A stretch of 64,000 nucleotides of DNA from Parietaria judaica (GCA_954871525.1 OX940864.1:16424001-16488000), one strand, 5' to 3'. Shown: positions 47,983 to 60,730, counted from the stretch's first letter. Notes: generated by a model not told the origin, from the letters alone. A program made the numbers and translations.

Positions 47983-50900
47983 TAGGACATATTATCGGCG
48001 TTTCCTTTTCTCGATCGTTTGCAACTTACCGATCTACATTTGATGAGATTTTGATATCTTTTGTTGTATTATATATTTTTTTTACAGGGGCTATGATACG
48101 ACAATCTTTCTTTGGTAGCAGCTTTTCGATTTTTAATTGGTGAGTTTTTGTTATCTTTTATTTTTCTATATTATTATTTTTCTTTTCTATTTTTTATTTT
48201 TTTAATTAGTGACTTCATAGTGAGCGATTTTGTTTTCCGGTGGCTCCGATCTACAATTGGTGAGAGTTCTATATCCTTTACCTTATGAATTATTTATTTT
48301 CTCATTTCTTTATATGTTGTACTCTTTGTGAATATGGTTCTCTAATTATTATTTTTTTCTATCAATCTGTTTTGTTTTTCGGGCTTCAACAACTTTTGTT
48401 GTATGTTGATTTTCTTTTATTTCAGATTTGGTTCAGGTAACAATTAACAAATTTATAATTGAAAAGGGATGTAAGAATTATCTACTGAAACACATGAAAC
48501 TCTAAACCTTAAAAAAATATAAAAACTTTCCAATAGATGGATTATTCAATTGCTCTAAAGGTTTTATTTTTCCATTAAAAAAAAGGTTTTCTTTTTAGGA
48601 ATAATTGTTGGTCTCTATCATGTCATTTTTATTCTTCTTTCAATTTTGGTTTGAATTTGAAGGCAATGCAAAATTTTGTAAAGCTGCATTACATGAAAAG
48701 AATTGACTGAGGAATATGACTCATTCTCTATTTTTTTACTTAAAAATTAGTGACTCAATTGTATATTTAGTTATATATACACACACGTTAAATGATCGTG
48801 AATAACTAATATATCAATTAATATATCTCTCATAAGTTTTAAAACTTTGTAAATAAAAATTAATCAATATCTATTCAGTTAATGTCCCTTTTTATAACTT
48901 TTTTATTTATTTAATCCATTCAGTAAGTTTTTTATTATGCCGGTATGCAGTTATCAAATTAAACTGTTAGTATATGAAGAGACTAACAATAATGACCAAG
49001 GCATAACAATAAAAGAGTTATTTATTTGTATTTATCTAATTGACGAGGAGTTTAAACAAATTTTGAAAGATATCAAGAGACTTTAAACTGAGAAAGACCA
49101 TTATAGTCGGATAAACTGGCCCTTAATATCTTATTCAATCTTAAATAATATTGTGGTATTTTCGTTGGTTGGGCTTCACTACAGTACAATAATGGAGAAA
49201 ATTGAGCGATAAAAAGTTGTTATTGAATTCTTATATGCATACAGATAGTAACGAGATATCCTGTGAAAAACACGATCGCCATTCAAATAGAGGATTAATT
49301 TATGTGTTTATCCACGATTCATACATTAATCAATGATAAGTGTATGAATAAATACAAATATATTTATGTATTACTTTCTATATTTTGTTGGTAAGGTTAA
49401 TTACGTTTGGTTGTGTTGGGGTTTTGATGGCTTATGCTAGGGTTTTGGAGCACGTTATTCTAGGCCTTTAGTAAAACGGACATGGAGTTTGACGTTTATA
49501 ACTCAGTGAACTCAAAACATCTGGCTACTCACGTTTTATACCCTCCGGGTTTTCAACCATGTTTTATATATATTTTTATGGAACTTATAACACAGTTAAA
49601 AATAAACTTGACGTATAGTTTTAAAGAAAAAAGTACGTTATGCATGAAATATGAGCTTTACATATTTATAAAACATTTACTAATAATAATATTTATATTT
49701 TTATAAGTTTTATGTAATTAATTTTTTTTATTAAAGAAACTCTTTTTAAAAAGATGAGATTTTTTATTTATTATTCTTCAACTACTTAAATATTGTAGTA
49801 TTATTAGCGTATAGACCGCCTTACTTGCTTTAAGATTTTTCATATTGTATTTAAACAATATAGACACAATACAAAATTGCTTTGAATATATTCAATATTT
49901 ACTTCTTAATTTATAATTGATTTTGAATCTTATTTATATATGGACAGTTTTTTGAATGACATGACACAATACAATTTAAGCTATCCTCAAGATTCTCTAT
50001 TTGATTTTCTTTCATATTTTTATTTATTTATATACAATAAAAACAACTAATTTATCTCTTTATTATCGTTTCTCTTCATGTATGTGTTGCGTATCGTTTC
50101 TCTTCATGTATGTGTTGCGTTAGTGTTGTTGTTGTTTACAACAACAATAAAGTGGTGTTGTTAGTAACATCTTGGAAAGCAAAAGTCATGTTGATGCAAT
50201 AATTATTACGGTAATTACTATTAATATTATTGGTAATAATTAATAAATAAATAAATGTAATTACATTGTATGTTATGGAATATCAAGTGTACTCTATGGA
50301 ATTGTATGTAATTATTTAGATTTCTCTTTCGGGCATTATACACATGTCGTCCACTGTCCATGAAGATATCATTACTTAAGCTTTTTCAACACATGTGAGA
50401 AAACAGATTCAAAGAGACATTTAAATACCATACCATTTAAATTCCAACGTCTCATTAGATTACTTTCATGCTAACACTCATTTTTTAGAACATCAAAGTG
50501 TATGTTCATCCCAGTATCTCTCTATTCTATGGTATGTTATATTTTTTTTGGAGCTCTATTTTGGAGGGCTTTGTTTGGGGGTTTACATTAACGGCTCTGT
50601 TGATGCATTCAACAACTCAATTGTGTGATTTGTGGTTCGTACGATCGATAATATATATGCCTCTGAAATCTCCACGATAAAGGTTGTGTAATCACCTTCT
50701 TCATAAACCTCCATAATAAATGTTTTTTTACATATAATTTTAATGTATCTTTTAATATTTTTGTGGGAAATTAATCCATGCAATTCATTGAGAAAAATTG
50801 TATAAAAGAACATATCGATATATAGTTGATGAAAACACTTCATGAGTTCTGATAAATGAAGAAGATTTTTTTTTTAAGATTTTACATTTGATTTTAAGCC

Positions 50901-51775
50901 ACTGGGTAATATATTGTCAAATATATTATTCTGCTTTATTATTAATTTATCTAATGTATTATAATGGTCTTTAGCTCAATGATTAGTACATTTAAATTCA
51001 TTCAAAGTGGTTAATCATTGCAAGCAACTACTAAGCATATAATATTAGGTAACTTATTGCGTCATTCACTTCCGGTCATATTTCTTTGTTGGAATTGACA
51101 ATTATCTTGGATGAAACAATTCTATGTCATTTTGCAAAAGGTATTGTTTTTTTATCAAAAAAAAAATTAAGCATTCAGAATAGTTGTCATTTTGCAATTC
51201 TATGTCATAAAACAATTCTGTGTCATTTTGCAAAAGGTGATTTTTTAAATTTATTTATATTTTGAAAATTTTGACCAAAATAGTTGATGAATAAATTTAA
51301 CAAATTTACTTTTTTGTTACATTTTTGTTCACTTAATAGCTAACATGTTAAAAAATAGCGCGCGATTCATGAGGTTTCGGTATGTATATTTTTAATTGAG
51401 TGCCGACTGCGTTGTCGTCATCATTAACGTGGTTAATTTTTCAAAAGAAACATGTTATAATTTCAATTTCATCGATTGTAAGTTGATTAAATAATTTTTA
51501 ATAATTTATTAAGAAAAACACAATGATAATTTCATATATTATTGTTTTCTTGCTTATAAATTATTTCTTAAATCAAGAGGGATTCCTCTATCTTTCATCC
51601 CTATTTATTATTATTGATTATTTTATTTTTTTCAAATATAATATATTAAATATGTATAGATATATACATCCTCATTTTTTAACATAAAAACGACCATGAA
51701 ATTACCAAAAAGTTTCATCCAAATATATAAAAAATATTCTTTCGCCACCGCGCGAAGCGCGGTGCCGTCCACTAG
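47558..51775 (+). mobile_element. Non-autonomous Helitron (4218 bp)
   Basis: The 5' end is TCTATATATATATAAAAGGA, followed by GTGATGTGGCA, as in many plant Helitrons. The 3' end has the hairpin CCGCGCGAAGCGCGG followed by TGCCGTCCACTAG, the CTRR ending. The flanks are A on the left and T on the right, as expected for insertion between A and T without duplication. No Rep/helicase frame is present. The interior is AT-rich, with a TA run at 47,940-47,976, and I found no captured gene. Two nested elements cannot be excluded. Confidence 0.8.
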
Positions 51776-52856
51776 TGTTTGTTATAAAAGACGTTTGCGC
51801 TTATGCTAAAATAATAATGAACAGCCTTACCTGTCAAACAATTTTTCTAATCGAATTTGGGCAGAATCTTCTATAATCTATTGTTATAATTTAAATCTAT
51901 AAATTCAGTAATTGCTAAATTGGATGTACAATATAAATTTACCAATATATATATATATTACCGTCACACATCGTAGTGCGGTTCAATGCTTCGCCGCTAT
52001 AATTCTAGCAAACTCGCCAGCTTCAAAATTATCTTAAGGGTTTTAAATAAAGGTCATCCCCATTATTTCTTCAATGAGATTCTTTTTGCCTAGATTTTGT
52101 TTTGAATATTCTCTTGATTGATTTCACTTTCAGTTGATTTTAAAGCTGTCCTTTTGTCAATTTTGGTTGCTTTTACGGTTTTGTTCGGTGGTGTTTTCGA
52201 ATGATTTGTGGTTTGATATTTGTTTTTTTGGCAGTCTTAAGGTTTTCTTAACCTGCAAAGATAACGCCTGGCCGACTCTGTTTCGTCTGTTGTTTCGCTT
52301 GCCGGATGAGTTTTCATATCTAATCTCATGTATCTTTTATCATTTGAGGTCTTATAAGGACTCATTGAGCGTATAACTTCTTTTTTTTTTTGCAAGTGTA
52401 TAACTTTTTTTTAGAGTTGATATGTCTGTATCTCGTTTATTTTTTGTTGATTTGATTTTCTTGCTTATAAAGATCTTTACGCTGGTGTTTTACTTTTGGT
52501 TGAAGTTGTTGTCTTTTGTTTTAGTTTTACAGATACAAGAAGCAACATTTGTTCGATCAAAATACGGGTAACTTTCACATGAATATTTATTTTGCGGATA
52601 ATATTTCTATTATTCATTATTTGAAAAGTTTTTATTATATATTTGATCATAATTAAAACAATCAGTTTATAAAGTTTGATGATATAGATCTTTTCATAAT
52701 TAACAATAATAAGCAAAAATTTATTAGATTTTTTCTTCAATATTAAAAAAAAAAAACAGAGAGAGACAACACAAGCTCTTGATTACAATTAACGAATTCG
52801 GGTTTCCCTGAGGGACAACCCCGTGACCGCTGACGAATCTCCGTTTTCCACCACGA
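51776..52856. other. Spacer and 3' flank of the SRPP-like gene
   Basis: No gene was seen. An open frame at 52,134-52,376 lacks family features. The right part is the 3' region of the gene on the minus strand. Confidence 0.5.
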
Positions 52857-53110
52857 CTACTTATAACCGTCGGCGTGATCCGACGTCGATGACTTGTTGC
52901 CGTTTTCAACCACGGTGCGATCCGACGATGATGACTTATCGCTGTTTTCCACCACGGTGCGATCCAGCGATGATGACGTGTCGCCGTTTTCCACCATGGC
53001 GCGATCCGATGATGATGACTTATCGCTGTTTTCCACCACAGCGCGATTGGCAGACGGCTTATTGCCGTTTTCCACCACAGCATGATCCGACGTTGCATTG
53101 CCTTTTTCCG
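52852..53110 (-). repeat. 42-bp repeats encoding the SRPP-like tail
   Basis: The GCTGTTTTCCACCACGGTGC-type unit recurs five to seven times with a period of about 42 bp (14 residues). A further partial copy lies past the stop codon at 52,857. Confidence 0.9.
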
Positions 53111-53910
53111 CTACAGAAGGCCCAGTCCCCGGCTCGGAGAACACCTTGGCAATTCGCTCTAGGGGAACCAGTGGCAGATACGGTGCCACCGGGAATCCCC
53201 TCTCCGCCGAGAATTTCACTGCCCGGTTGTACAAGTCGGACCAGTAGGCGGCCGTGGGGACCACCATCTGCGCCACCACGGGGAACAGAGGCAGCCGGTT
53301 CAGCCACCGCCAGGCCGCCACCGCATACTCTTCTGTGGTCGGCTCGTAAGTGTCGTACAGCATTTTCGCCGCCTCCACCGGGCCGACTCGCCGGATCTCC
53401 GATGCTGCCGTTTTAGCCGCATCTGGAGCCTTCTGGATCACGGTCTTCACCACTCCCGGCAAGTGCTCCTCCAGATCGCTCAGTATCGCGTCCACCTGAA
53501 GACACGCATTGTAAGATTGGTGCAAATTAATATGTATGTATGTATATATATATATATATATATGACTGACCTTGCGATCAAAGAAGCTGAGAAGCTCCCA
53601 TGGAAGATCGTGGAACTTCTCGTAGACCGGTCCGACGACGGTCTTAACGGTGGCCTCCACCGTCTCGACCCCGGGCTTGAGCGGAGCCGAGTTATCCTTG
53701 GCGTAGTCGTACACCGTCGTGAAGCACAGCACGCCGTAGATCACCACCACTTGCACGAAATCCAAGTGCTCCAGCTTCTTCTCGCCATTACTGTGAGCCT
53801 TCAAGTTGAAGCAAGAGAGCTTAAGCAGCGTTCAGTAGTGAGACTGAGAAGAAGATACAGAGCTTGCTTACAGAGTCTGGTGAATGTAGCTTGGGTTCGG
53901 AATCCGCCAT
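52857..53910 (-). CDS. REF/SRPP-like stress-related protein with a repeated C-terminal tail
   Basis: Members of the rubber elongation factor/small rubber particle protein family coat lipid droplets or rubber particles and, in non-rubber plants, act in growth and drought response. Three exons, in gene order: 53910-53872, 53798-53571, 53495-52857. They sum to 906 nt, or 301 residues. Exon 1 is MADSEPKLHSPDS. Exon 2 has the family core LEHLDFVQVVVIYGVLCFTT, NSAPLKPGVETVEATVKTVV and GPVYEKFHDLPWELLSFFDR. Exon 3 has the second half (LNRLPLFPVVAQMVVPTAAY, LPLVPLERIAKVF). Then an unusual tail of about 80 residues repeats SSSSDRTVVENGDK-type units. Family members are commonly 200-260 residues, so the tail is extra. 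The second intron contains a TA run and has no in-frame stop, so its retention would still read through. Confidence 0.9.
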
Positions 53911-54140
53911 TTTCCCACAAGCTCTCGAGTCGAAGTGAGTGAGGCTTCTGTTTCTATAAGAAACAGCGAGCGAATCTATCACGATTCACGATCAGCGGAT
54001 CGGCGGTTCCGAATATATATAGGATAAAAGGACGGCTGCGATTGGAGATCTCACCACGTGGCGAGCTGTGAGGTGAGGATGGAGAGTCGACGGCTAAGAT
54101 GCGAAGTGGGCACGTGAGCGAGGATCGGGACACGTGTTAG
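53911..54140 (-). promoter_or_regulatory. SRPP-like promoter with three G-box/ABRE motifs
   Basis: CACGTG occurs at 54055-54060, 54111-54116 and 54131-54136. The first lies in CCACGTGGC and the last in GACACGTGT, good matches to ABA-response elements. A TATA-like CCTATATATATTC lies at about 54,011-54,023 on the minus strand. This suggests ABA- or drought-inducible expression. Confidence 0.75.
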
Positions 54141-54300
54141 AGGTAGGGGGATGGGGTTCGTTATCCTTGGCCTTGGGTGTTGAAGTGCGGGCTGGTTGTA
54201 GTGTTGCCTAGGCACGGCACGGACTTCGAGAGGCCCACCAAATTATAGCACGTTTTTGGGCCCACTCGTGCCCATCCTCTTTATGGTTTATTATATTTTA

Positions 54301-55259
54301 GGGTAAACTGCGGCTAATGTACCCAATGTTTGATTTTCTGCGGATTATTATTTTTGGCGGCTAATGTACTCAATGTTTGATCCGTTAGATATTTTTGGGT
54401 TTTCCGTCAGTTGACCGTTAGAGAGTTATATGTACACTTTTCGTATTTTTGACATAACTCACTCATTTTTTGTCTAAATTTTATGCACGACCTATGGTTG
54501 GAAAGATAAGAGATAGATCTACAACTTTAATGTTTTAAGTTTTGTAAAATCAGTTTTAAAAAAATACGAAATTTCAAGTACAACGTAAAACTGGACATTA
54601 GTTTAATGCAAAATATTTGTTTCGAGCAAATTTTAATATACTTAATGACTTTTTATGATGAAACGTAAAAGTAAAAAGTTGTAGATAAATGTTTTATCTT
54701 TCCAACGGATGTTTATTTATAAATTTTGGATAAAAAACGAGTGAGTTATGCCAAAAATATGAAATATTATTTCACATCACATCTTTTATATTTTTGGCAT
54801 AACTCACTCATTTTTTGTCCAAAATTTATAAATAAACAACCGTTGGAAAGATAAAAAGTTTATCTACAACTTTTTAGTTTTACGTTTCATCATAAAAAGT
54901 CATTAAGTATATTAAAATTTGCTCGAAACAAATATTTTGCATTAAACTAATGTCCAGTTTTACGTTGTACTTGAAATTTCGTATTTTTTTAAAACTGATT
55001 TTACAAAACTTAAAACATTAAAGTTGTAGATCTATCTCTTATCTTTCCAACCATAGGTCGTGCATAAAATTTGGACAAAAAATGAGTGAGTTATGTCAAA
55101 AATACGAAAAGTGTACATATAACTCTCTAACGGTCAACTGACGGAAAACCCAAAAATATCTAACGGATCAAACATTGGGTACATTAGCCGCCAAAAATAA
55201 ACATTGGGTATATAATCCGCAGAAAATAAAACATTGGGTACATTAGCCGCAGTTTACCC
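54301..55259. mobile_element. 959-bp near-perfect palindromic MULE-type element
   Basis: It starts GGGTAAACTGCGGCTAATGT and ends with the complement. The two halves, each about 470 bp, are inverted copies with few changes, meeting near 54,780. The 9-bp duplication TATATTTTA is exact at 54292-54300 and 55260-55268. There is no coding content. Confidence 0.95.
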
Positions 55260-55351
55260 TATATTTTAATTTAATTGTATTTGTTGAGGAAGAAGCTTGT
55301 ATGCCGCCGGTTACCAGTTTGGATACCGATTCTCGAGATCGTTCTCCAAAC

Positions 55352-56161
55352 CAAGGTTTAAAATGTCGCTTGCCGATGTCGTTTCGCATTTTCCGTTTTA
55401 CGGATATATCGCTTGCCGATGGGTATGTCGATGGGCAAATCGTAAAAAAAGGGCATGCCGCATGCCGCATATACCGCATTTTTTGCATAGGCATACCGCA
55501 TGCCAATGAGGTTTTCGACGGATATTTGGTAAAAATATTTAAGTATTTAAGCAAGATATTTATATAGGTTCAAAACTACATATTTAATAAATACAAGACA
55601 TAATTGTATACAACAAACACATTTGTAACTTAAATATGTAGGTGAAATGTATAATATTAAGTCACTTTATTAGTTGAAGTGTATAATATTAAGTCAAATT
55701 ATTATGTGAAGTGAATATGTATTTTAATTAAGTGTGTAATATTAAGTGAATATGCATATTAATTGTATATGTATGTTAACAAATTTAATATTAGTTGAAG
55801 TGTATAATATTAAATGAATATGTATATTAAGTGTATATGTATGTTAGGTTGAAGTTAATATGTATGTTAAGTGTATAATATTAAGTTAAATTATTAGGTG
55901 AAGTGTATAATTATTTTTGCCGAAAGTTTAATTGGTATTTTTGTCGAAATCTACCAAAAATATGATTTTGTGCGAAATTCCAACCATTTTTTGCAATTTT
56001 TACTCACAAAAACGAAAAACGATATTCCACCCACGTGCCCATGCGAATTTCGCGAAAAATGGTAAAAATCCAGCGAAACGAAAGGGTTTTCCTTTCGCAT
56101 ATCCTCGAAAAACGAAAATCGGTCGATATTTCCATGGAAAATCGGGAAATTTAACACCTTG
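55352..56161. mobile_element. Non-autonomous hAT element (810 bp)
   Basis: The ends are CAAGGTTTAAAATG and the complement of CAAGGTGTTAAATT, with an exact 8-bp duplication CTCCAAAC (55344-55351 and 56162-56169). The left subterminal region repeats GCATGCCG/TTGCCGATG motifs. No transposase is present. Confidence 0.9.
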
Positions 56162-56169
56162 CTCCAAAC

Positions 56170-56844
56170 TAGTACTTTAATATAAAATTTTGGATTATTG
56201 AATTTAGGGTTTCGGTCTTCTAAATTGGAATCAAGACGGATTTGAACAAACCGTAGACGATATGTTCAGGTATTGGTAAATTAGGAATAATAATGACATA
56301 CATATTCAAGTTATACTTAATTGATTGATGCAGCATAGACTCAAGTTAAGTGTTTTTTTTTTTTTTTTTTAAATTCAAGTTCAACTAGACCGTGGCTTCA
56401 ATATATCCAATATCAACTTCATTATTGTTTCTAGTTATTTTGTCCATTTTCCTTAACCACCTTAAGTGCCACAAATTCGGGTACTTTTGGCATCAATTTT
56501 CAAAGATGAAATTAAAAAAAAAAACCCTTTAAATCTCATACTTCTTCCTCTGATCCACCCATGGTCGAGCCATCATCCGCGGAGACAACAACGACAACGA
56601 CATCCCCAACCTTCGTCGTAGTTGGTGGCATCGTTGAGGAACTCGATAAAAATGATAAAAAAGTGGAGAAAGTAAATTAAAATCACATTAAAATTGAATT
56701 TGCGTTCATTGAACTGAAGCTATAATAAAGTTGAACTTGAGTATATGTGACACTAAAAAATAACTTGAATCTATGTTGCTTCAATTGATTACAACTTCGA
56801 TATATATGCAACCATTTACCTGTTGATTACATTTTAACATATAT
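56170..56844. other. Spacer between two hAT elements
   Basis: 56,470-56,520 resembles the inner end of the MULE-type elements (GGGTACTTTTGGCATCAATT). No gene was seen. Confidence 0.4.
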
Positions 56845-56852
56845 ATTTAAAG

Positions 56853-57339
56853 CAAGGTTTTAAATGCCCCATCATGCCTTTGGAATGCTTTCGACAATGT
56901 CTGTTTTTTGAGAGTTACGGCAATGCCTTCGGCATGCAGCATGCAGCTTATTGTGAACAACTGTAACATATCAATATGATGTCTGTATTCATATTTTTTT
57001 TATAAGTTACAAGTATAATTCTTATTTTTATATAAATACAACTATAACCTATCAATATGATGTCTTATTATTAGTATAATTTTTTTTAGTTATTTATGTC
57101 TTATGGTGATAATTAAGTAATTTTGACAACCTATAAATTTTATTTGCCTAAATGTTTAAAAATATTTTCTAGAATTTTTCGTCGATATTCCCATCGGCAT
57201 GCAGTATGCCTGTGAGATTTATGTGGTATTTGCAGCATACTACATGCCATTTTTTCGGATTTGCCCGTCACCATGCCCATCAACATGCGGAATGCTCGTA
57301 AAATGAAGAGAGCGCGAAAAATGACGTTTTAACACCTTG
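56853..57339. mobile_element. Small non-autonomous hAT element (487 bp)
   Basis: The ends are CAAGGTTTTAAATGCC and the complement of CAAGGTGTTAAAACG. Flanks ATTTAAAG (56845-56852) and ATTTAACG (57340-57347) form an 8-bp duplication with one change. Subterminal CGGCATGCAG motifs match the neighbouring 810-bp element, so the two share a family. Confidence 0.85.
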
Positions 57340-57347
57340 ATTTAACG

Positions 57348-58757
57348 TAAATTGTTATAACACTTATTTAGTGGACAAAGGGCCCAACCTCTTCAAAGAT
57401 TTATGCACAAAGGCGGCCCACATACTCTCGGATTGAATTTTTAATTAATCTGGTGACCGTGTGTAAAATTCAACAATGAGTGTTTTTATTTAAATTATGT
57501 AAAATAAATTGCGATACTTGTTTTTTTTTTTTTTTTTTGTGTATAGAAACGGTTGTTGGGTCCAATTTTGATCTTTTCTTTATTAAAGAGGCCGCCTGCT
57601 CGCCTCTGTGGCACGAGCGTAGCCATTCAGAGGAATGCCCTTTTCTTTGTGTTTTCCTTTCTTGTAATTTTTTTTATCTCCCTTCCGCTTGGAGTTTTGA
57701 GAACGTCTCTTATGCGCATTGGCGGAGCCACGTGGACGAACTCAAATTAAAACTTAAAAATCAAAACAAATAAAACGAGGCTGATGTGGCAAAAAATTGT
57801 TATGTCAGCAACCCACATTTATCCACGTGGCCAGAGTTAACGGGTAAGTTAACTGCGTTACGAGAATGGAGTGGTCAATGCCCTAAATGCGACTTTGGGT
57901 ATTTTTGCCACCACTTTTAAACTTTTGGTACACGAGGGGTTCTTTGACCAAACTTTATGTATTTTTGCCGTCATTAACCCTATTCTATAGTAAGTACTAT
58001 ATGTATACTTTCAAAACATGCAAACGCGACGTATTTTATACTTAGGTAACATTATATATTTGTCTTTTAATAGACGTTACAATGTTATTATGTGATTTTT
58101 TTTTGTTTTTTATGTATTTTAAAAAAAAATAGTTACTTGTGCTACACCATGCTTTACCTGAAATAAAATCATGTCTTCGCCACTGCTCATGCGTATAATA
58201 TTTACAAAAAAATCATATAATATGTGCACTTTTTATTTTTGCATGCCCACTTGTGTTTTGTCTAATCTATTTACAAATGGGCCCATACGTTCACGTTTTC
58301 AATTTTACTCAATGGGCCATTTTGATTTCATGCTGATGTTATAAGAATTGTTTGATTTTTTTTTTTATTTGATAAAACTTTTACATTAAAATACCTAAAT
58401 AATTCTTTCTCCAAATAATCACACGCTTTCTTCTTCTTCTCAAAGAAACTCAATCCATTTTGTAATGGTCCCAATTTTTATTTTGCCTAGGGCCACCGAA
58501 AACTCAAAATCGACCCTAGAACCACATAAAACTTTGTTAATTTTACGATTCGACTCGCAACTTTGTTTAAATGCATATTTACTTCGACTCCTTACTAGGG
58601 TCAAAACGGTAAATTTAGACCTATCCCTCGTTATATTATATATTTGGTGGATGGGTCAAGGTAGAAAGTTTCGGGTCAAGTGTCTGACCTGATCCGACCC
58701 GATATAACGAGTGGGCCGGTCTACGGCTCTACGCTTGATGGTGTTGCGGGCATTTTG
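57348..58757. other. Repeat-derived spacer and AlkB-like promoter region
   Basis: 57,800-57,985 is one end of a MULE-type element (GTATTTTTGCCGTCATTAAC at its edge) with no matching left end. The open frame at 57,480-57,773 has no recognisable features. 58,430-58,757 is the likely promoter and leader of the dioxygenase gene. Confidence 0.5.
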
Positions 58758-59854
58758 ATGAGCCGAGGAATGGACGCTGAGAAGGCACTTCTCGCCGATG
58801 TCTTCGGCGAGTCATCGGAGTCGGAGGAGAACGACGAGTCGACTCGGAGCTTGGAGCGAGTTGGAGAAGTCAAAGGACTTTGGATTTACAGAGACTTCCT
58901 TTCTCCTCAACAACAGTCCTCCCTGCTCTCCGCAATCCACAACGGTTCGCTGCTTTCCGAATCTACGGATATATAGAGTTTTTCTTTCTTTGATTCATAT
59001 AATATGGTGTTCTTGATTCATGGAAGCAGAAGGATGGTTCTCTGAAGCCTCCAACAACCAGGTACAGTACAGATCATTAGCTAGCTTCTATCACATGTAT
59101 ATAAGCTGATTTTTCACTGGTTTTTCTAGGCAATGAGGTTTGGGGATCTTCCTCCGTGGGCGATCCAACTTTCGGATCTCGTCCACACCGCTGTGCTCTC
59201 GAGCTACCCCGACTGTCTCGACTCCGGGGAGTCCAACGAGGTTCCGCTCCCGCCGGAGTTGCTGTTGAGAAAGCCGCTCTTTGATCAGCTTATTGCGAAT
59301 CTTTACCATCCAGGTGAGGTAGGAACTAGGAAGGAGCCGGTACCATAATAAACCGAAATGAACTCGTCGGCACGTTCGATGATTGGATACTTATTTCGCG
59401 AAACAATAATCAAACCGACTGTTCTTTCGAGAACGCGGTCAAAGCTCTCCAAATGATGTCATGAGTTAACGGATTAACCAAAGCGTAGCTGCTAGACAAG
59501 CCTAATTTCCGGTTTTCCCCTTCCTTCGACAATCGCAATGTGATTGACTTCACTCTCGTAAATGTTCAGGGAATCAGCGCTCACGTGGATCTTATGCGTT
59601 TTGAAGACGGAATCGCGATAGTCTCGCTGGAATCTTCATGCGTGATGCATTTCAGCCGGGTTGAAGGATTAGGCGATGTCATTGTTCCAGTTCATCTGAG
59701 CCCGGGGTCTCTTGTTCTGATGGCCGGAGAAGCGCGCTACTTGTGGAAGCACGAGATCAATCGGAAGCCGGGTTTTCAAGAGTGGGAGGGGCGGGAATTG
59801 GTGCAGAAGAGGAGAATCTCCATAACTTTGAGGAAGCTCTGTCAGGTTGATTAG
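58758..59854 (+). CDS. AlkB-like 2-oxoglutarate/Fe(II) dioxygenase
   Basis: Such enzymes use 2-oxoglutarate, O2 and Fe(II) to remove alkyl groups oxidatively from nucleic acid or protein; the substrate of this subgroup is not evident. Four exons: 58758-58944, 59030-59061, 59130-59318, 59570-59854. They sum to 693 nt, or 230 residues. The start MSRGMDAEKALLADVFGE is the first ATG in frame. The N-terminal part has VKGLWIYRDFLSPQQQSSLL, typical of AlkB folds. The exon junction reading HPGE/GISAHVD gives the iron-binding HxD motif in GISAHVDLMRFEDGIAIVSL. The distal His is in ARYLWKHEINRKP, and the 2-oxoglutarate-binding Arg pair lies in RRISITLRKL. It resembles a short plant protein related to the ALKBH6/8 group. 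All catalytic residues are present, so it is likely active. Confidence 0.9.
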
Positions 59855-60730
59855 CTCGAGCTTCGCTCATTTAGGGCTGAAACCGGCTTAAAAGTTGGAC
59901 ATTGTTTCCCGTCGTGCTTAATCTTGTGACGAGATGTTAACAATGGTGAAACCGGAAAGTCTATCAATCAAGTGGGAATTGAGCCGTCCGTTTCCTTGTT
60001 TTGAGAAATATGTCGATCAGTTCCGGTGGAGGGGAGTACTAGACGGACTTCCGAATAAGCGTATAAAAATCTTCAGAATTGAACTCATTTAATTATGATT
60101 ATAAGATTATGCAAGATTTATAACTTATTAAGATTTTACCTAAAGGAAATATACAATAACTAATCCTAACAATTAATTCCTGTGAAACTCTTCAACTTCT
60201 CAAATCAAATCCCTTGACTTGCTCTTCAGGTCTTGCATTTTCTTTGTGTGGATCTGCTGACTTTCGCTTTACATTATCACTTATTTTTTGGTAATAATGA
60301 TGATACATTATCGCTTTACAGTATCATATACTAACAAAAAGATGATTGCAGTATATAAAAAAATCAACACAAATTGCTACAACTTAGAATCTAAAAAATA
60401 ACACTTGTCCATAAATTATTTTTTTCATTTTCTTTTTCAACTATTTAACAAAATCAGCACAAATTGCTACAACGTAAAATCTAAAAAATTAACTTGTCCA
60501 AAATTTTATTATTTATTTTTATATTTTTCAACTATTTAACTATTGTTAATTAATATATATACATGTTTTTAATTGTTCAATAATTTTTTTTTTTAATAAA
60601 ATTTTAGCAGATTCTTCTGTTTTTTTTTTTTTATATAGATGTGATCTATTGTATTAAATTCTTTTAAATGTGATAAAGCAACAAAACTGAGCTGTCATCT
60701 ATTAAGTTCACATATTATGCTAAGAAAAAC

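Noticed and set aside
52823..53416. 197-codon plus-strand frame across the SRPP-like gene
   Set aside because: Antisense shadow of the last exon and its repeats.
52857..53804. Uninterrupted 315-codon reading of the SRPP-like gene
   Set aside because: It includes an intron (IYIYIYTYIH from a TA run). Splicing GTCAGT...CAG restores the family sequence DRK/VDAIL, and a short first exon supplies the true start.
58680..58757. N-terminal extension of the AlkB-like protein (SDLIRPDITSG...)
   Set aside because: It needs a GTG start; the ATG at 58,758 is the first in frame.
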